Positions 43,060 to 53,724 of a stretch of DNA of 64,000 bases are shown one piece after another (the stretch's first letter is position 1; each line of letters starts with the position of its first letter). The stretch is from Triatoma infestans (lineage: Eukaryota > Arthropoda > Insecta > Hemiptera > Reduviidae). Where the stretch lies: the NCBI GenBank assembly GCA_011037195.1, contig JAAEAF010004398.1, positions 1-64,000 on the forward strand. The letters are read 5' to 3'. The translations under genes and the position numbers were made by a program. The notes under the pieces are model-generated. The model saw nothing but the letters and a program-made list of their open reading frames with translations, ran no database searches and was not told where the DNA came from.

Positions 43060-44168
43060 GTAATAATATCTCCTTAAGGAGTAATCCTATCAAAAAATAA
43101 CACTAAACATAAATTGTAGTAAATTTAATTCTCTACAATTTTAGTTATATACAATTTTATCATAGAGTTAATATTAACCGAGATATGAGCTAAAATATTG
43201 GAAGCTTCACCTCCCATCTAACTGGTATTTCAGCAAATATCTACTTAAGGAGTAGTCCTATCTAAAAATACCACAGAAAATAAATTGTAGTAAATTTAAT
43301 TCTCTACAATTTTAGTTCTATACAGTTTTATCATGGAGTTAATATTAACCAAGATATGAGGTAAACTATTGGGTGTTTCACCTCCCATCTAAGTGGTATT
43401 TCAGCAATATCCCCTTAAGGAGTAGTACTATCTAAAAATACCACTGAACATAAATTGTAGTAAATTTAACTCTCTACAATTTTTGTTTTATCATAGAGTT
43501 AATATTAACCGAGATATGAGCTAAAATATTTGAAGCTTACCTCCCATCTAACTGGTATTTCAGCAATATCCCCTTAAGGAGTAGTCCTATCTAAAAATAC
43601 CACTGAACATAAATTGTAGTAAATTTAACTCTCTACAATTTTTGTTTTATCATAGAGTTAATATTAACCGAGATATGAGCTAAAATATTTGAAGCTTACC
43701 TCCCATCTAACTGGTATTTCAGCAATATCCCCTTAAGGAGTAGTCCTATCTAAAAATACCACTGAACATAAATTGTAGTAAATTTAACTCTCTACAATTT
43801 TTGTTTTATCATAGAGTTAATATTAACCGAGATATGAGCTAAAATATTTGAAGCTTCACCTCCCATCTAACTGGTATTTCAGCAATATCTCCTTAAGGAG
43901 TAGTCCTATCTAAAAATACCACTGAACATAAATTGAGTAAATTTAACTCTCTACAATTTTTGTTTTATCATAGAGTTAATATTAACCGAGATATGAGCTA
44001 AAATATTTGGAGCTTCACGTCCCACCTAACTGGTATTTCAGCAATATCTCCTTAACGAATAGTCCAATCTAAAAATACCACTGAACATAAATTGTAACAA
44101 AAATATTCTCTACAATTTTAGTTATATACAATTTATCGTAGATTTAATATAACCAAGATATATTAAAA
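43060..44168. repeat. Satellite Sat3, ~159-171-bp monomer, seven copies
   Basis: The cttaagga block occurs at 43073, 43244, 43414, 43573, 43732, 43892 and (mutated) 44051. The three central units (43414-43890) are almost identical; flanking ones diverge. Each unit has the 12-bp palindrome ctccttaaggag or a variant (ccccttaaggag), a tgaacataaattgtagtaaa block and gagttaatattaaccgagat. Confidence 0.95.
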
Positions 44169-44186
44169 CTGTTAGTTATTTATGTA

Positions 44187-44410
44187 GACACTTTATTATC
44201 TAAATCTGTAATTGTCGTAAAACTTGTCTGCAACATTTTATTCAATTTCTCCATAACAATATCTAATTCTTCTTCTAATTGTTTTGAATAATTATCTTGT
44301 TGTTTATAATTTATTCCGCCAACTGTTCAATCCATGTACTAAATCCCGATGGATTGTGGAAATAATTGATTAAATTCATCCAATTTATCTATTGATTCCG
44401 TTGTTTCATT
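44187..44410 (-). pseudogene. Coding-like remnant with coiled-coil segment, unknown product
   Basis: One minus-strand frame reads NETTESIDKLDEFNQLF and, after two in-frame stops near 44330-44345, continues GINYKQQDNYSKQLEEELDI, then VMEKLNKMLQTSFTTI and a stop after DNKVST. The heptad-like pattern of L/I/M residues suggests a coiled coil. The stops may mean a pseudogene, or an intron between two exons. It sits right beside Sat3. Not recognised. Confidence 0.4.
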
Positions 44411-44574
44411 TTTTTTATGGTAATTGGACTTTTAACTGTTTGGAATTTGTTTAGATTCTTATTTATGTACTTGTAATTTTGTTCATTTTATGGTCACACT
44501 GGAATATGGAAAAAAATTATTTTTTGTTAACAATGTTTTTTTTTGTATATTTATTTATTTATTAATTTATATTT

Positions 44575-45000
44575 TTTCTTACTCCTAGTATAATAAGTTT
44601 TTTTTTTTGCAATTTTTTCAAAAATTGTTCCAACGATTTTTCTTTTAAACTAAGTATGTGAACTACACAGATTTTAAGAGCTACAACTTTTATTTAAAAC
44701 ATTTCTCCAGGTAAAGTTATTTAAGGGGGCTTTTGGGGGAAAGGGCAGTGTTATGTTTGCCTCTAAAGTGTCATCTTAGTTGAATTATACAAATTCAACC
44801 ATCTAAACAAAAATGAATTAGTAATGTTTTTACTAATTGGAACAGTTTTTTTCAGTTTTGTGATTTTTCTCCGATAAAAAACAGCGGACGAATTTTCCTT
44901 AAATTTGGTGGTACACTAAGTATAAAGTTTGTCAATTACAATTTTGAAAACTGGAGTAAGAGAAAGTTGTGTGAGTGTTTCAAACCAGATTTTTTTTTTT
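44575..45000 (+). repeat. R repeat 3' half
   Basis: ttcttactcctagtataata, caacgattt with tttaaactaagtatgtgaac, and the terminus gagaaagttgtgtgagtgtt then ttcaaaccaga and T run. Confidence 0.85.
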
Positions 45001-46185
45001 TTCTTATTAGAATATTTTTTGAAAAAAAATAAAATTAAATTAAATATAAAATGAATTTTAGAGGGAGGATTGTCCAGTTAGGTTAAAGTTATATTTGCAC
45101 GGTCAATTTTGGTTTTGACATAGAGCGCTCCACCATAAGGCCAGTTAGATAAACAAGTATAATCCTCACCACCACTGAGCTAATCCCTTATTATTTTATT
45201 AATATGAATGTTATCTATGGCAATATGACTATTTAAAAAACACAACATAGAATTACTGGAATGTTAATTTAGTCTTTTGTTGAATACTTTGTTATAAACC
45301 GATCGTTTGGTTATTTGTTGGCGTGAAGGGGGAGGTGGCGGGAAATTGCCGAACCCCTTTTTCTGCCTCCAAACCTTCGTGTGTCTAAGTTTTCTCTCTC
45401 TCTGAAACATTTCCTAACCGGCTTGCCCTGGATAAACCATTTGATATAGCCTTTTCGCTTATCTCAATGTAATATCCTTAGAAACGGCTGAAGGCACTCG
45501 ATGTGGTGGTGGGTAGTGTTTTCCCCCTTCTACTAGGATGCGTTTTGCCCCTTCCACGGCATGCATGCTGCCGCACTTCCCCTCTACTTACCCTAGGCCA
45601 CGCCGCCAGCTTTTTCCCACTGTATATTCCCTGAACAGAATGAATTCAAACTGTGTGTGCACCACTACTGTGCCCCCGTCTCTCCCTTCTTCTTCTACTA
45701 CTTCTTCCTCCAAGAGAACCAAAACCGCTCCGCCAGCTCATTCCTATTGCATCCACCAACGCCGCCTCCCTCCCTCACCCCCGGTCTTTATCCTCAGCAC
45801 CCTCCTATAAGGAGGCAAAGGCATCCAGTATCTCTTAAGTCGAAACTTAAACCAACTGAAGCGTATAACCCTCCCGACCAAGTCTTCTGTTAAGCTTCCC
45901 CACCCTATTCCTTGCCGCCTCCGGATCCCCACCATTCTTAAGAGGAAAAAAAAAGGCCGTATACTTTATTTCTTTAGCATCCTTTAAGCTTCAAGAATCG
46001 GCAGCTCAGCCTCCCTTTTGCAGACTCCTTAAATAATAACAAGAAATCAGGCTATCCAAAATCTTTTTATATAATATTTACTACAATAGAAAAAGTAAAA
46101 AGCAAGTAAAAACTCCAGGTGTGAAGCACTCCAGGAGACTTTTCTTACTAGTTTAGTAAGTACTAGTTTAGTTTAATGAAATCTC
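45001..46185. other. Mostly unassigned, with C-rich block 45535-45930
   Basis: 45165-45190 is a SINE S1 scrap (accactgagctaatccctta). 45300-45960 is GC-richer with pyrimidine-biased plus strand; overlapping open frames there are Ser/Pro/Thr-rich in several phases, which is what composition alone would give. No splice-supported exon was established. Confidence 0.4.
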
Positions 46186-46189
46186 TCGA

Positions 46190-46465
46190 AGTTCTGTTGT
46201 GCACTGCTTTCTGCAGAGCTGGAAAGCATCAGAGATATTTTCCGTGATAGCCTGCTTCTTTTCGTGGTCATCGACCAGTTTCGGGCTTTCGAAACATAGA
46301 TTTGCACAGAGTAAATTTAGTTGATACACTGACTGTTGATACACATTCTGATGATGGGCGAAAACCCGAAACCGGTCGATAAATACCAAAAGAAGCCAGG
46401 CTATCTCGGAAAATATCTCTGATGCTTTCCCGCTCGGCGAAACCAACCCACAACCACAACAAATA
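46190..46465. mobile_element. Family A hairpin element, copy A6
   Basis: Left arm cagagctggaaagcatcaga, right arm ending ctttcccgctcggcgaaacc. The left arm is shortened at cgggctttcgaaac, losing its core; the right arm keeps a core. Confidence 0.85.
46343..46382 (+). ncRNA. Hammerhead ribozyme motif (A6 plus arm)
   Basis: CATT, CTGATGA (46348-46354), stem II GGG-CGAAAA-CCC, GAAA (46368-46371), CCGGTC, GATA. Stem I CATT/GATA has a terminal mismatch; the core is intact. Confidence 0.7.
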
Positions 46466-46479
46466 TGGTTTTACTTCCT

Positions 46480-47165
46480 AAAATAATCCTAATACACATT
46501 TGAAAGCATTGATAGAATTTCAAATTTGAAGAAAACCCGGTAGACCAATCAATGTAACTTTATAAGAACAGGTATATGCAATAAGTTCAAACTTGATGTT
46601 CTCTGTTTAGGTATCATCATGGGGATCCTGGACAGTAAGTTATCTGTCAAGATTTCTTTACCGAAAGTTCCAATTTACTGATTTTTTTTTTTTTTTTCAC
46701 TTTTTTGCAATTTTCTCAAAAATGGCTCTAACGATTTTCTTTAAACTAAGTATGTGAAGTACACATATAAAGAGCTACAAACTTTATTTGAAACATTTCT
46801 CCGGATAAATTCATTTAAGGGGACTTTGGGGGACGGGGAGGCTTATGTTTGCCCCTTAAGTGCTATCATAATTGATTATACAATTCCGACCATCTAAACA
46901 GAAATTAATTAAAAATAAATAGATCGCCAAAATTCCGAGTTTTTAAAAAAAATTAATAAACAGGAAGTGTGTTTTTACTGAAGTTTTTTTTTTTTTCAGT
47001 TTTTGTGATTTTTCTCCGATAAAAATACCGGTTGAATTTCATTAAATTTTGGTATAAAATTTGTCAATTATAATTTTTTGTGAAAATTATATAAGTGAAA
47101 ATTGGCGATAATATATATATATTGGAAGTGGCATTTACAGGAGTGAGTGAAAGTCTAGGAATGGG
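46480..47165 (+). repeat. R2/R repeat
   Basis: R2 phrases at 46500-46560 (gcattgatagaatttcaaat), then R: ggtatcatcatggggatcct, tggctctaacgattttcttt, aattccgagttttt, ending without the usual terminus. Confidence 0.8.
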
Positions 47166-47690
47166 GGGGAGAATGTAAAAATATATACAGAAAATAAAAA
47201 TAATAAAATAAATATAAAAAATAAATCTTTTATTATTTTAAATCGTTTATTATTTTACATTAGAACTTTTTTAGACTTAGAAAGAACCCCGTGGATTAGA
47301 CGGGGAGGGGGGAGAGACAGCAGCATTTTCATAGGGCGAGAAGATCTTTGCTGTCATTTCCAGAATTGTTCCCACCAACTTGGGAGCACTTAACTTCTAC
47401 AGTATTGTACTTTCTGAAATCCATTTTTCCCTTGTCATGCCCGCCGCCCCCACCCCCGCCAAACCCACCACCACACCTCACACCGCATCTTTGTGCAATG
47501 TTCAGTAACATCCAGCGTACCCCATCCCTGTTACCATACAATCCAAGCTGGCAAAATAAATCAGCACCGATTTCTTTTAATTTTTTTATTCTTAAGGGGG
47601 GGATGGTGGTTCTAATACAATAAAAACTCCCGAATAGAATCCAGTAGTCAATTTTTTACTAGATCTAAAACTGCAGTTTACATAAATTTA
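47166..47690. other. Unassigned, C/G-rich block inside AT-rich sequence
   Basis: 47295-47620 includes gcccccacccccgccaaacc. Proline-rich plus frames follow from the C runs. No splice support; no repeat match noticed. Confidence 0.35.
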
Positions 47691-47695
47691 AGTGA

Positions 47696-48119
47696 CGTAG
47701 TATTGTAATCGTCTAAAATTTGTCCATATCGAATTTCACATGGAAATACACGCTTTGATGTCCACTGAATCCAAAAAAAGATATTTTTTATGAAATGGTC
47801 TATGTGTGTGCGTATGTATGTATTTGAAACAGCATAACTCAAAAACGTAAAAAAATGTTAGGAAGTTCAAGATTTAATATTCCCTGTTTAGGTATCACCA
47901 TGGGATCCCCGGACAGTAGGTTATCTGTCAAAAGTCCACAACCGGAAATACCACTTAACTAAATGGCTTTTAGCTTTTTCCACTTTTATGCGGATTATCT
48001 CAAAAATCGCTGCAATCGGAATATTCTTTAAACTCTGTATATCAACTATACATATTATGGTCTACAATTTTTACATAAAAACAGTTCTTTGGGGAAAAAT
48101 TCATTTAAGGGCAATTTTG
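47696..48119 (+). repeat. R repeat 5' half, cut by S1L
   Basis: gtattgtaatcgtctaaaat, ggtatcaccatgggatcccc and caaccggaaataccactta are R, ending at the target site gggcaattttg. Confidence 0.85.
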
Positions 48120-48507
48120 GCGGTAGATTGTAGATTGTTGTAGGGGATTATTGCACTGCGACCTGAAAGATCTGTTGTGCCTCCTGGAACCTTCTCCAAT
48201 GCACAGTGAGTTGTAGAGGCTTCTAGGAATAAAAAAATCTATGGGCAGCATGCTGGATTCGAACCCGCCTGGCTAGCCAAGCGCGTTACCACTGAGCTAA
48301 TCCTTTCCTTCTCTCTTGGCTTTCGCCACTTAACTAGGGACGGAGACCTTAGTTTGTGTACTGTGTTTGTCCTTGTCTGTAAATTGTAGAGTGTATGTAG
48401 TTTAAGTATATTGTGTACTGTTCTATTGAACTGTATGGAGTGCTGAGCTGTGGTAACCCGTGGGGTCATCTACTCCCCAAGTAACTGCATGCAACAGATA
48501 GCCTTGC
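48120..48507 (-). mobile_element. Long SINE S1L, copy c
   Basis: Tail (tagattgttgtaggggatta, ttgcactgcgacctgaaaga), core scrap, head (ggattcgaacccgcctggct, gttaccactgagctaatcc) and 5' block to agatagccttgcggg. Flanked by gggcaattttg at 48109-48119 and 48508-48518. The core is shortened to about 25 bp (tgcacagtgagttgtagagg). Confidence 0.9.
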
Positions 48508-48529
48508 GGGCAATTTTGAGGGTAAGAGA

Positions 48530-48965
48530 AAGTCAAAAAAAAAAATTGGTGTGAAACTCTCATACAACTTGCAGTTTTTCAAAATTGTAATTTTTTGATA
48601 AATTTTATAGTTAATATACCAAAATTTATTAAAATTTGTAGATACTTTTAATGGAGAAAATTGCGAAACCTGAAAAATATTGTTCAGTAAAAACGCACAT
48701 CTGGTTTACTAATAATCAATTTATTTCTAATTAATTCTGTTTAGATGGTAGAATTGTATAATCAAGTATGATAGCATTTTAGAGGCATACTAAATCCCCA
48801 ACCTTGCCTTCCACCAAAAGTGATCTCAAATGTATTTTTCCTAGAAAAATATTTCAAATAAACATTGTAGATTTTTTGTGTTGTAAACAGAAGATCACAA
48901 AAAACGAAATGTTGGGCAATAACCCCATTAACCGAAAAATCATCGGAAAGTCACGAAAAAAATGA
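48530..48965 (-). repeat. R repeat 3' half
   Basis: aaattggtgtgaaactctca, tacaacttgcagtttttcaa and accaaaatttattaaaattt are the R end read backwards. Together with 47696-48119 it forms two R copies facing each other. Confidence 0.8.
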
Positions 48966-49074
48966 CAAAAAACCGCTCTGTTAAGTTGCGCACTCTATTA
49001 CCATTGATTGATTTTGCCTAAAAACTTCGTGTTAGATGATAGGTGGTAAATACATAAACGAAATACTAATTTTG

Positions 49075-49619
49075 AACTTGCGTGTCTTCTGGCACATGTC
49101 TATCACCCTTCCAGAAATGGACAGCTTCACAGCATTCATCCTTATGGATAAGCTCAGTTGGTTTTCGGCAGTCCAAAATACTCATCGGGGGTTCGGACGA
49201 GGCTATTAGTGAGACGTTGCTGTATTTTTCACCGAGCTCTTTCAGGCATCTGGTTGGATCCCTTACTGGACTTTGTGGTTTAAGGAGACATCTCTACATA
49301 ATGGGGCTCATGCCGGATCCATTTTGTGGAGCCTGTGAGACAGAGGAAAAAACACCCATCCATCTTATGACTGATTGCCTGGGTTGTGAGGAAATTTGGT
49401 TCAGGACCTTTGGTCGGAACAGGATGTCTGTGGAAAAGCTTAGGCTATTTCCCCTTAAGGTTAGTGTCCGATTTGTTCGGACTGCGGCGAATCTTAGATA
49501 GATTAGATCCGGGTCTGGATATTTGTTCTAGACCCAGATTGTTGTTGTTTTTCTTGGCGTAGCTTTGTGGGCCCAATGGGGCTTTGGATAGTGTAGGGTT
49601 TGGTCCTTCTCCGCAGACA
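49075..49619 (+). pseudogene. LINE L3 3' end: C-terminal domain and tail
   Basis: A 139-codon frame (49082-49501) contains LVGSLTGLCGLRRHLYIMGL and CGACETEEKTPIHLMTDCLG, the CxxC...H...C knuckle that follows RNase H in R1/LOA-like elements. The stop at 49499-49501 is followed by a 3' tail with gggcccaatggggctttgga and ggtttggtccttctccgcag ending in (TAA)n. The upstream polymerase and RNase H are missing. Best-preserved L3 end here. Confidence 0.82.

Positions 49620-49697
<78 letters not shown>
49619..49697. repeat. (TAA)n microsatellite, about 25 units
   Basis: Perfect ataata tract directly abutting the L3 3' tail; the same tail at 62385 carries aataataat. The LINE's simple 3' end therefore probably seeded it. 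Confidence 0.97.
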
Positions 49698-49699
<2 letters not shown>

Positions 49700-49890
49700 G
49701 TGCTGCCCTTAGATTTTCTCTTCCTAGGAGCCCCTACAAGCTCACTGTCCGGTGATGGACAGTGTTGTCTGTAACGGGAGAGACTACCGTCCGGAGGCCG
49801 GCAGTGCACTGAGAAGGCTCCGGGCGCAAATGACCACAGATGTTGAGACGCCTTAGATAAATTAAAAAAAAATAATAATAATAATAATAA
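49698..49890 (+). mobile_element. SINE S2, headless copy f
   Basis: Begins after the tRNA-like head (tgctgcccttagattttctc), with core tcactgtccggtgatggaca, S2 tail accacagatgttgagacgcc and an A/(TAA)n end. Confidence 0.85.
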
Positions 49891-50285
49891 GTTTGAGCTC
49901 CCTGCAACTTTTCGTTTTTGAGATATTCTGTTAACATACACACACACAGACTCAACGATTTTAAAAGAATACCTAAAAAAAAAAATTCAAAAGTCGGAAG
50001 TAGCTCAAAGTTGGTATTCCGTTTAGGTACAGACAGACACGAAGTTTTTATGCAAAACCCATCAACCGGAAATCTGACTTCCTATGCACACGCAAAAATA
50101 CCTATCACTTTTTTGAAACCTTTTTCCCGGGAAAAATTGATTTTCTGAGTGGTTCTGGGTGGAACAGTAGCATAACGTTTCCCCCCTTATTAAGTACTAT
50201 TCAATACAATATATGGGTGAGGCATAAAAAATAACCGTTTTTCCTTGCAAATTTAAAAACAATTTTATTTTATTTAACAATTTAT
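49891..50285 (+). repeat. R2 repeat fragments
   Basis: aacttttcgtttttgagat, ggtattccgtttaggtacag, cctatcacttttttgaaacc, gaacagtagcataacg. Eroded plus-orientation R2. Confidence 0.6.
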
Positions 50286-50289
50286 TTTA

Positions 50290-51262
50290 ATATTCAAAGT
50301 ATACACCGTTGTGTTCTATGGTTTGTTTCCATCTCGAGGCTAGCCGCCGAATTCCTTCGCAATACCATTCTTTGGTTTTTAAACGGAAGAATTTTGCAAC
50401 TCCATTTTGAACCTCGTCCAAAGAATAAAAGGTTTTTCCTTGAAGATAGTGCGCCAATGACCGGAAAAGATGGTAATCGGAAGGTGCTTGGTCCGGATGT
50501 AAGCAGCGTGGAGGAACACCTCAATCCCTTGTAATTCTGAAATTTTTTGTTTAGTGTAACGAAAAGTGTGTGGTCGAGCGTTATCTTATTGAAACAAAAC
50601 TTTATTTCTGTTAACTAACCCTGTGGTAACGCTGGGCCAAAACAATGTACATTCTTTCTTACTGCTCGCTATAATGCTCCGAATCAATACACTGACCTTC
50701 GGGAATGATCTCATAATGAATTACGCCTTCATAATTCAAAAAAAAAACATAAAGCTTTTTTTTCCTCGAATTGACCCTGTTTAGCGACAGATAGAGCAGG
50801 CTGCTTGCAGTGTAACCATTGTATCTTGGTCTTAGGGTTTCTCCAATATAACCATTTTTTCATTGCAAGTGACAATCCTTTGGATAAACCGATGGACATT
50901 TGGATTTTCCAAAAGATTTTGACAAATTTCTACTCCCCGCTGAGCTTGTTCAGCGGTCAATCCAGAACCACTCTAGCTGAACGATCACTTCCCCAGCGTA
51001 TGCAGCCCACGATTTACGGTGGATTGGGATACCTCGGGTTCTGCTGCCAATTCCCGAATACTTTTGGTCGGGTCAGCCTCCACGTAACCCCGCAGAGCTT
51101 CTCATGGAATAATGATTTTTCGCCCCGAACCGGCTATCCTCTCAAGACTAATGTCACCGGTATTAAATTTCTAAAACCACCTACACATTGTCCGTTCAGA
51201 AACAGCATCTTCCTCTTCGAAGTCCCGCACTAAACGAGTTAGTTTCGGCGGCTGAAAACTTT
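50290..51262 (-). pseudogene. Mariner-type transposase, decayed
   Basis: Minus-strand frames, N to C: a helix-turn-helix region (51230-51000), NPKTKIQWLHCKQPALSVAK then QGQFEEKKLYVFF near 50850-50740, NYEGVIHYEIIPEGQCIDSE, RPHTFRYTKQKI, and a 3' part APSDYHLFRSLAHYLQGK and VQNGVAKFFRLKTKEWY with a stop at 50298. The order is that of mariner/SETMAR transposases. At the first catalytic position the sequence reads TCNEK, asparagine for the usual aspartate, and the segment containing the second aspartate is broken. Inactive. Confidence 0.82.
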
Positions 51263-52962
51263 TTTTTCCAATAATGGCATAATATTACTTATATTTCAAA
51301 TTTTAACATCATCTTGTTTAGAAAAAAACAAAAAAAAATTGCTACGACAAAACTAAAAGCGATCCCAGGGTAACTTTGTTTATAAATTCATTCTCTATTT
51401 TTGTTTATGCAAAATAAGAAAATGACAAAGTTTCAACAAAATATAAACGATTTTTTTTCTCTATAGAGGATAAAGTGCAAGTAAACAAAATCGGTCATTT
51501 TTTATTACTCACCCCCAAATATATATTTCTACAACTTACATAATATTAATACACATTGGAAACATTGATTAAATTCTCAAAATTTTTAAGAAAATTGGTT
51601 GAACGGATTTGCAATTTTACAGAATAAATTTTCGAGTTTTTGGGGGGGGGGGGATTTTCTCTTTGAAAACGGTTACGTTTTTTTTTTTTTTAACTTTTAT
51701 GTTTTAACATTTTTTTTTAATTGATTTTAGTGTGTTTATATTATTAGCGGTGATCTGTCAGTTAGCTTACTGATTAATACATTGTAACGTTTGCAATTTT
51801 CTGAAGAATATTTCTTGCTTAAATTGTGTTAATAATTAAAGTATTTGATAGTTGTGTGAGTGTTTCATAACAAGATTGTTTTTATGAAGAAAATTGATTT
51901 TATACGTGTGGGGAGAAGGGTTTTCAGGGAGAAGCGTTTCTTATTTGTTAGTAAAGTGTTACTAATTAGGTAGTATTCTTTTTTTAGTTGATTTAAGAAG
52001 CGTGTGTATTTAAAAATGAAGGATAATTGGATTCGGCTTTGTCTGTGCCTGTACGTGTGTGTGTTTGAAGAAGCCATTTAGAAGGAGTGTAAAAAAAAAA
52101 TAAAATAAAATAAGGGAGCCGATGAAGAAACTGAATGGGGGAAGCTGTAGAAGAAATTCAAGTAGGTTCATAAGTTGTACAGGAGGTTGATTCACTGAAA
52201 GCGTGAATATCCGTACGTATAGACAGTCAGATAGGACAGACAAAAAGACAGACAGAAAGACACATACGTACACACAGACACAGACACACACCCACACAAT
52301 GACACAGACAATTTCCTAGAAACCACCCTTTCCCTTATCCGTCCTCAATATAGCTCTTAAACTAATCAGTACACACCCTTACCATCGTTGTATAGGGGGG
52401 GGAGGAGGAGGTCGTTACACCTCGGTCTTACCATCATTTCTTTACCACCGTCCATTATCCATTGGATGATAGGCCGGGCGGTTTTTACACTTAAAGGCAT
52501 TTGAGTTTTTAGCCCCCCCCCCAGAATGGTGGTGTAAGGGGGTGGTTTTGGTGGATGGAGTTGTGTAGGGTAAAAGGATGGTAGATGCGCACAAATCACA
52601 CTTATAGACTTCTCATTCTCTTACACCCTGAAAGTGGTCCCGCGCATGTGGGTGTGTAAGTTTTCTTCAGTTTATACACTCCAGTAAAAACCTGTAAAAG
52701 GGGGAAACTGGGAAAAGTAAAGCAGTATTACTTAGGAAAATACAGACACACACAAACACAGAGTCCCAACTGTCACATCCACCAAGCCAATGCAGTTTCT
52801 CATCGAAAATACGGACACCCTAAACTCTACCACGTTATAAACCCAACCACTATGGGGTTTCCTTAAGAGATGCGTCCTATAAAATATACTAAATCCTTAA
52901 CTCCCCCAACAGTACGGTTAACGGTATTGTTTATGAATAATTTTTTTCTTTTTTGCTACCAT
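51263..52962. other. No gene; R2 scraps and CA/GA-rich tracts
   Basis: R2-like sequence at 51480-51660 with a G run at 51638, an R terminus near 51855, a purine/CA-rich tract 52200-52310 (cacacagacacagacacaca), and C or G runs near 52395 and 52514. The rest is not recognised. Confidence 0.4.
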
Positions 52963-53027
52963 TAAAAAAAAAAAAAAAAAAATCTGGTGTGAAACACTCA
53001 CACAGACTTCATTCTCTTACATTAATT
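52963..53027 (-). repeat. R repeat 3' terminus
   Basis: A run, tctggtgtgaaacactcaca and cttcattctcttacattaat; cut by SINE S2d, resuming at 53268. Confidence 0.8.
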
Positions 53028-53267
53028 TTTTGTTTTGTTTTTAATTAAGGCGCGTCAATATCTATGGATATTGGCGCCTGGAGACTTCTCAGTGCACTGC
53101 CAGCATCCGGATAGTGATCTCTCGATACAGACAACACTGTCCATCACCGGACAGTGAGCTGTACAGGTTCCTAGGAAGAAAAAAATCTAAGAGTAGCACA
53201 GCTGGACTCGAACCCGGGTCCGCCGCGTGGGAATCCAGTACGCTAACCACTTAGCTATTCCCTTCCC
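53028..53267 (-). mobile_element. tRNA-derived SINE S2, copy d
   Basis: Tail ttaattaaggcgcgtcaata, core cactgtccatcaccggacag, head with ctggactcgaacccgggtcc and acttagctattcccttcc. The 15-bp duplication tctcttacattaatt lies at 53013-53027 and 53268-53282. Complete copy with clear boundaries. Confidence 0.93.
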
Positions 53268-53282
53268 TCTCTTACATTAATT

Positions 53283-53724
53283 AAAACACAATTATATTTA
53301 AAAAAAAAAATTCAATTAAAAATTGCCACGTTAAATTTAAATTTTAAACAAATTGACAGACCAGTAGTACCCCGTTAAAATCGTTTATTTCTTTTGTCAC
53401 GAAATCGTTGTAAACTTCTTTTCGAGGAAATTACAAAAAAGAAAAAACTCGTAGACCTATTCTGTAAAATTGCATTTGTGGGTAAACCGATTTTCGTAAA
53501 ATTTGAAATTCTATTATTACTTCTAATGTGTCTTGATATTATGTATGTGTTAAAGACAATATATTATACTGAAGTGGGTAACTTAATAGGGAAACATTAA
53601 GTTACTGTTTCCCCCCCCAAGAAAATCAAGTTTCCCCCGTGGAAAAATGTTTCAAATAAAAGTGATAGGCATTTTTATGTGTGTATAGTTGAAAGTTAAA
53701 ATTGAAATTGTAAAAAACTAAAAA
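53283..53724. other. AT-rich, R2-like in part
   Basis: A short plus frame (53394-53600) is open without splice support. C run at 53611; 53650-53700 resembles R2 in minus orientation (caaataaaagtgataggcat). Confidence 0.4.

Noticed and set aside
45535..45935. Overlapping Ser/Pro-rich ORFs as a gene
   Set aside because: Three phases are open at once because the strand is pyrimidine-biased; no splice or family support.
47329..47623. Gly- and Pro-rich ORFs
   Set aside because: Caused by C and G runs; no other coding evidence.
49528..49947. ORF with a long tyrosine run
   Set aside because: Direct translation of the (TAA)n microsatellite on the minus strand.
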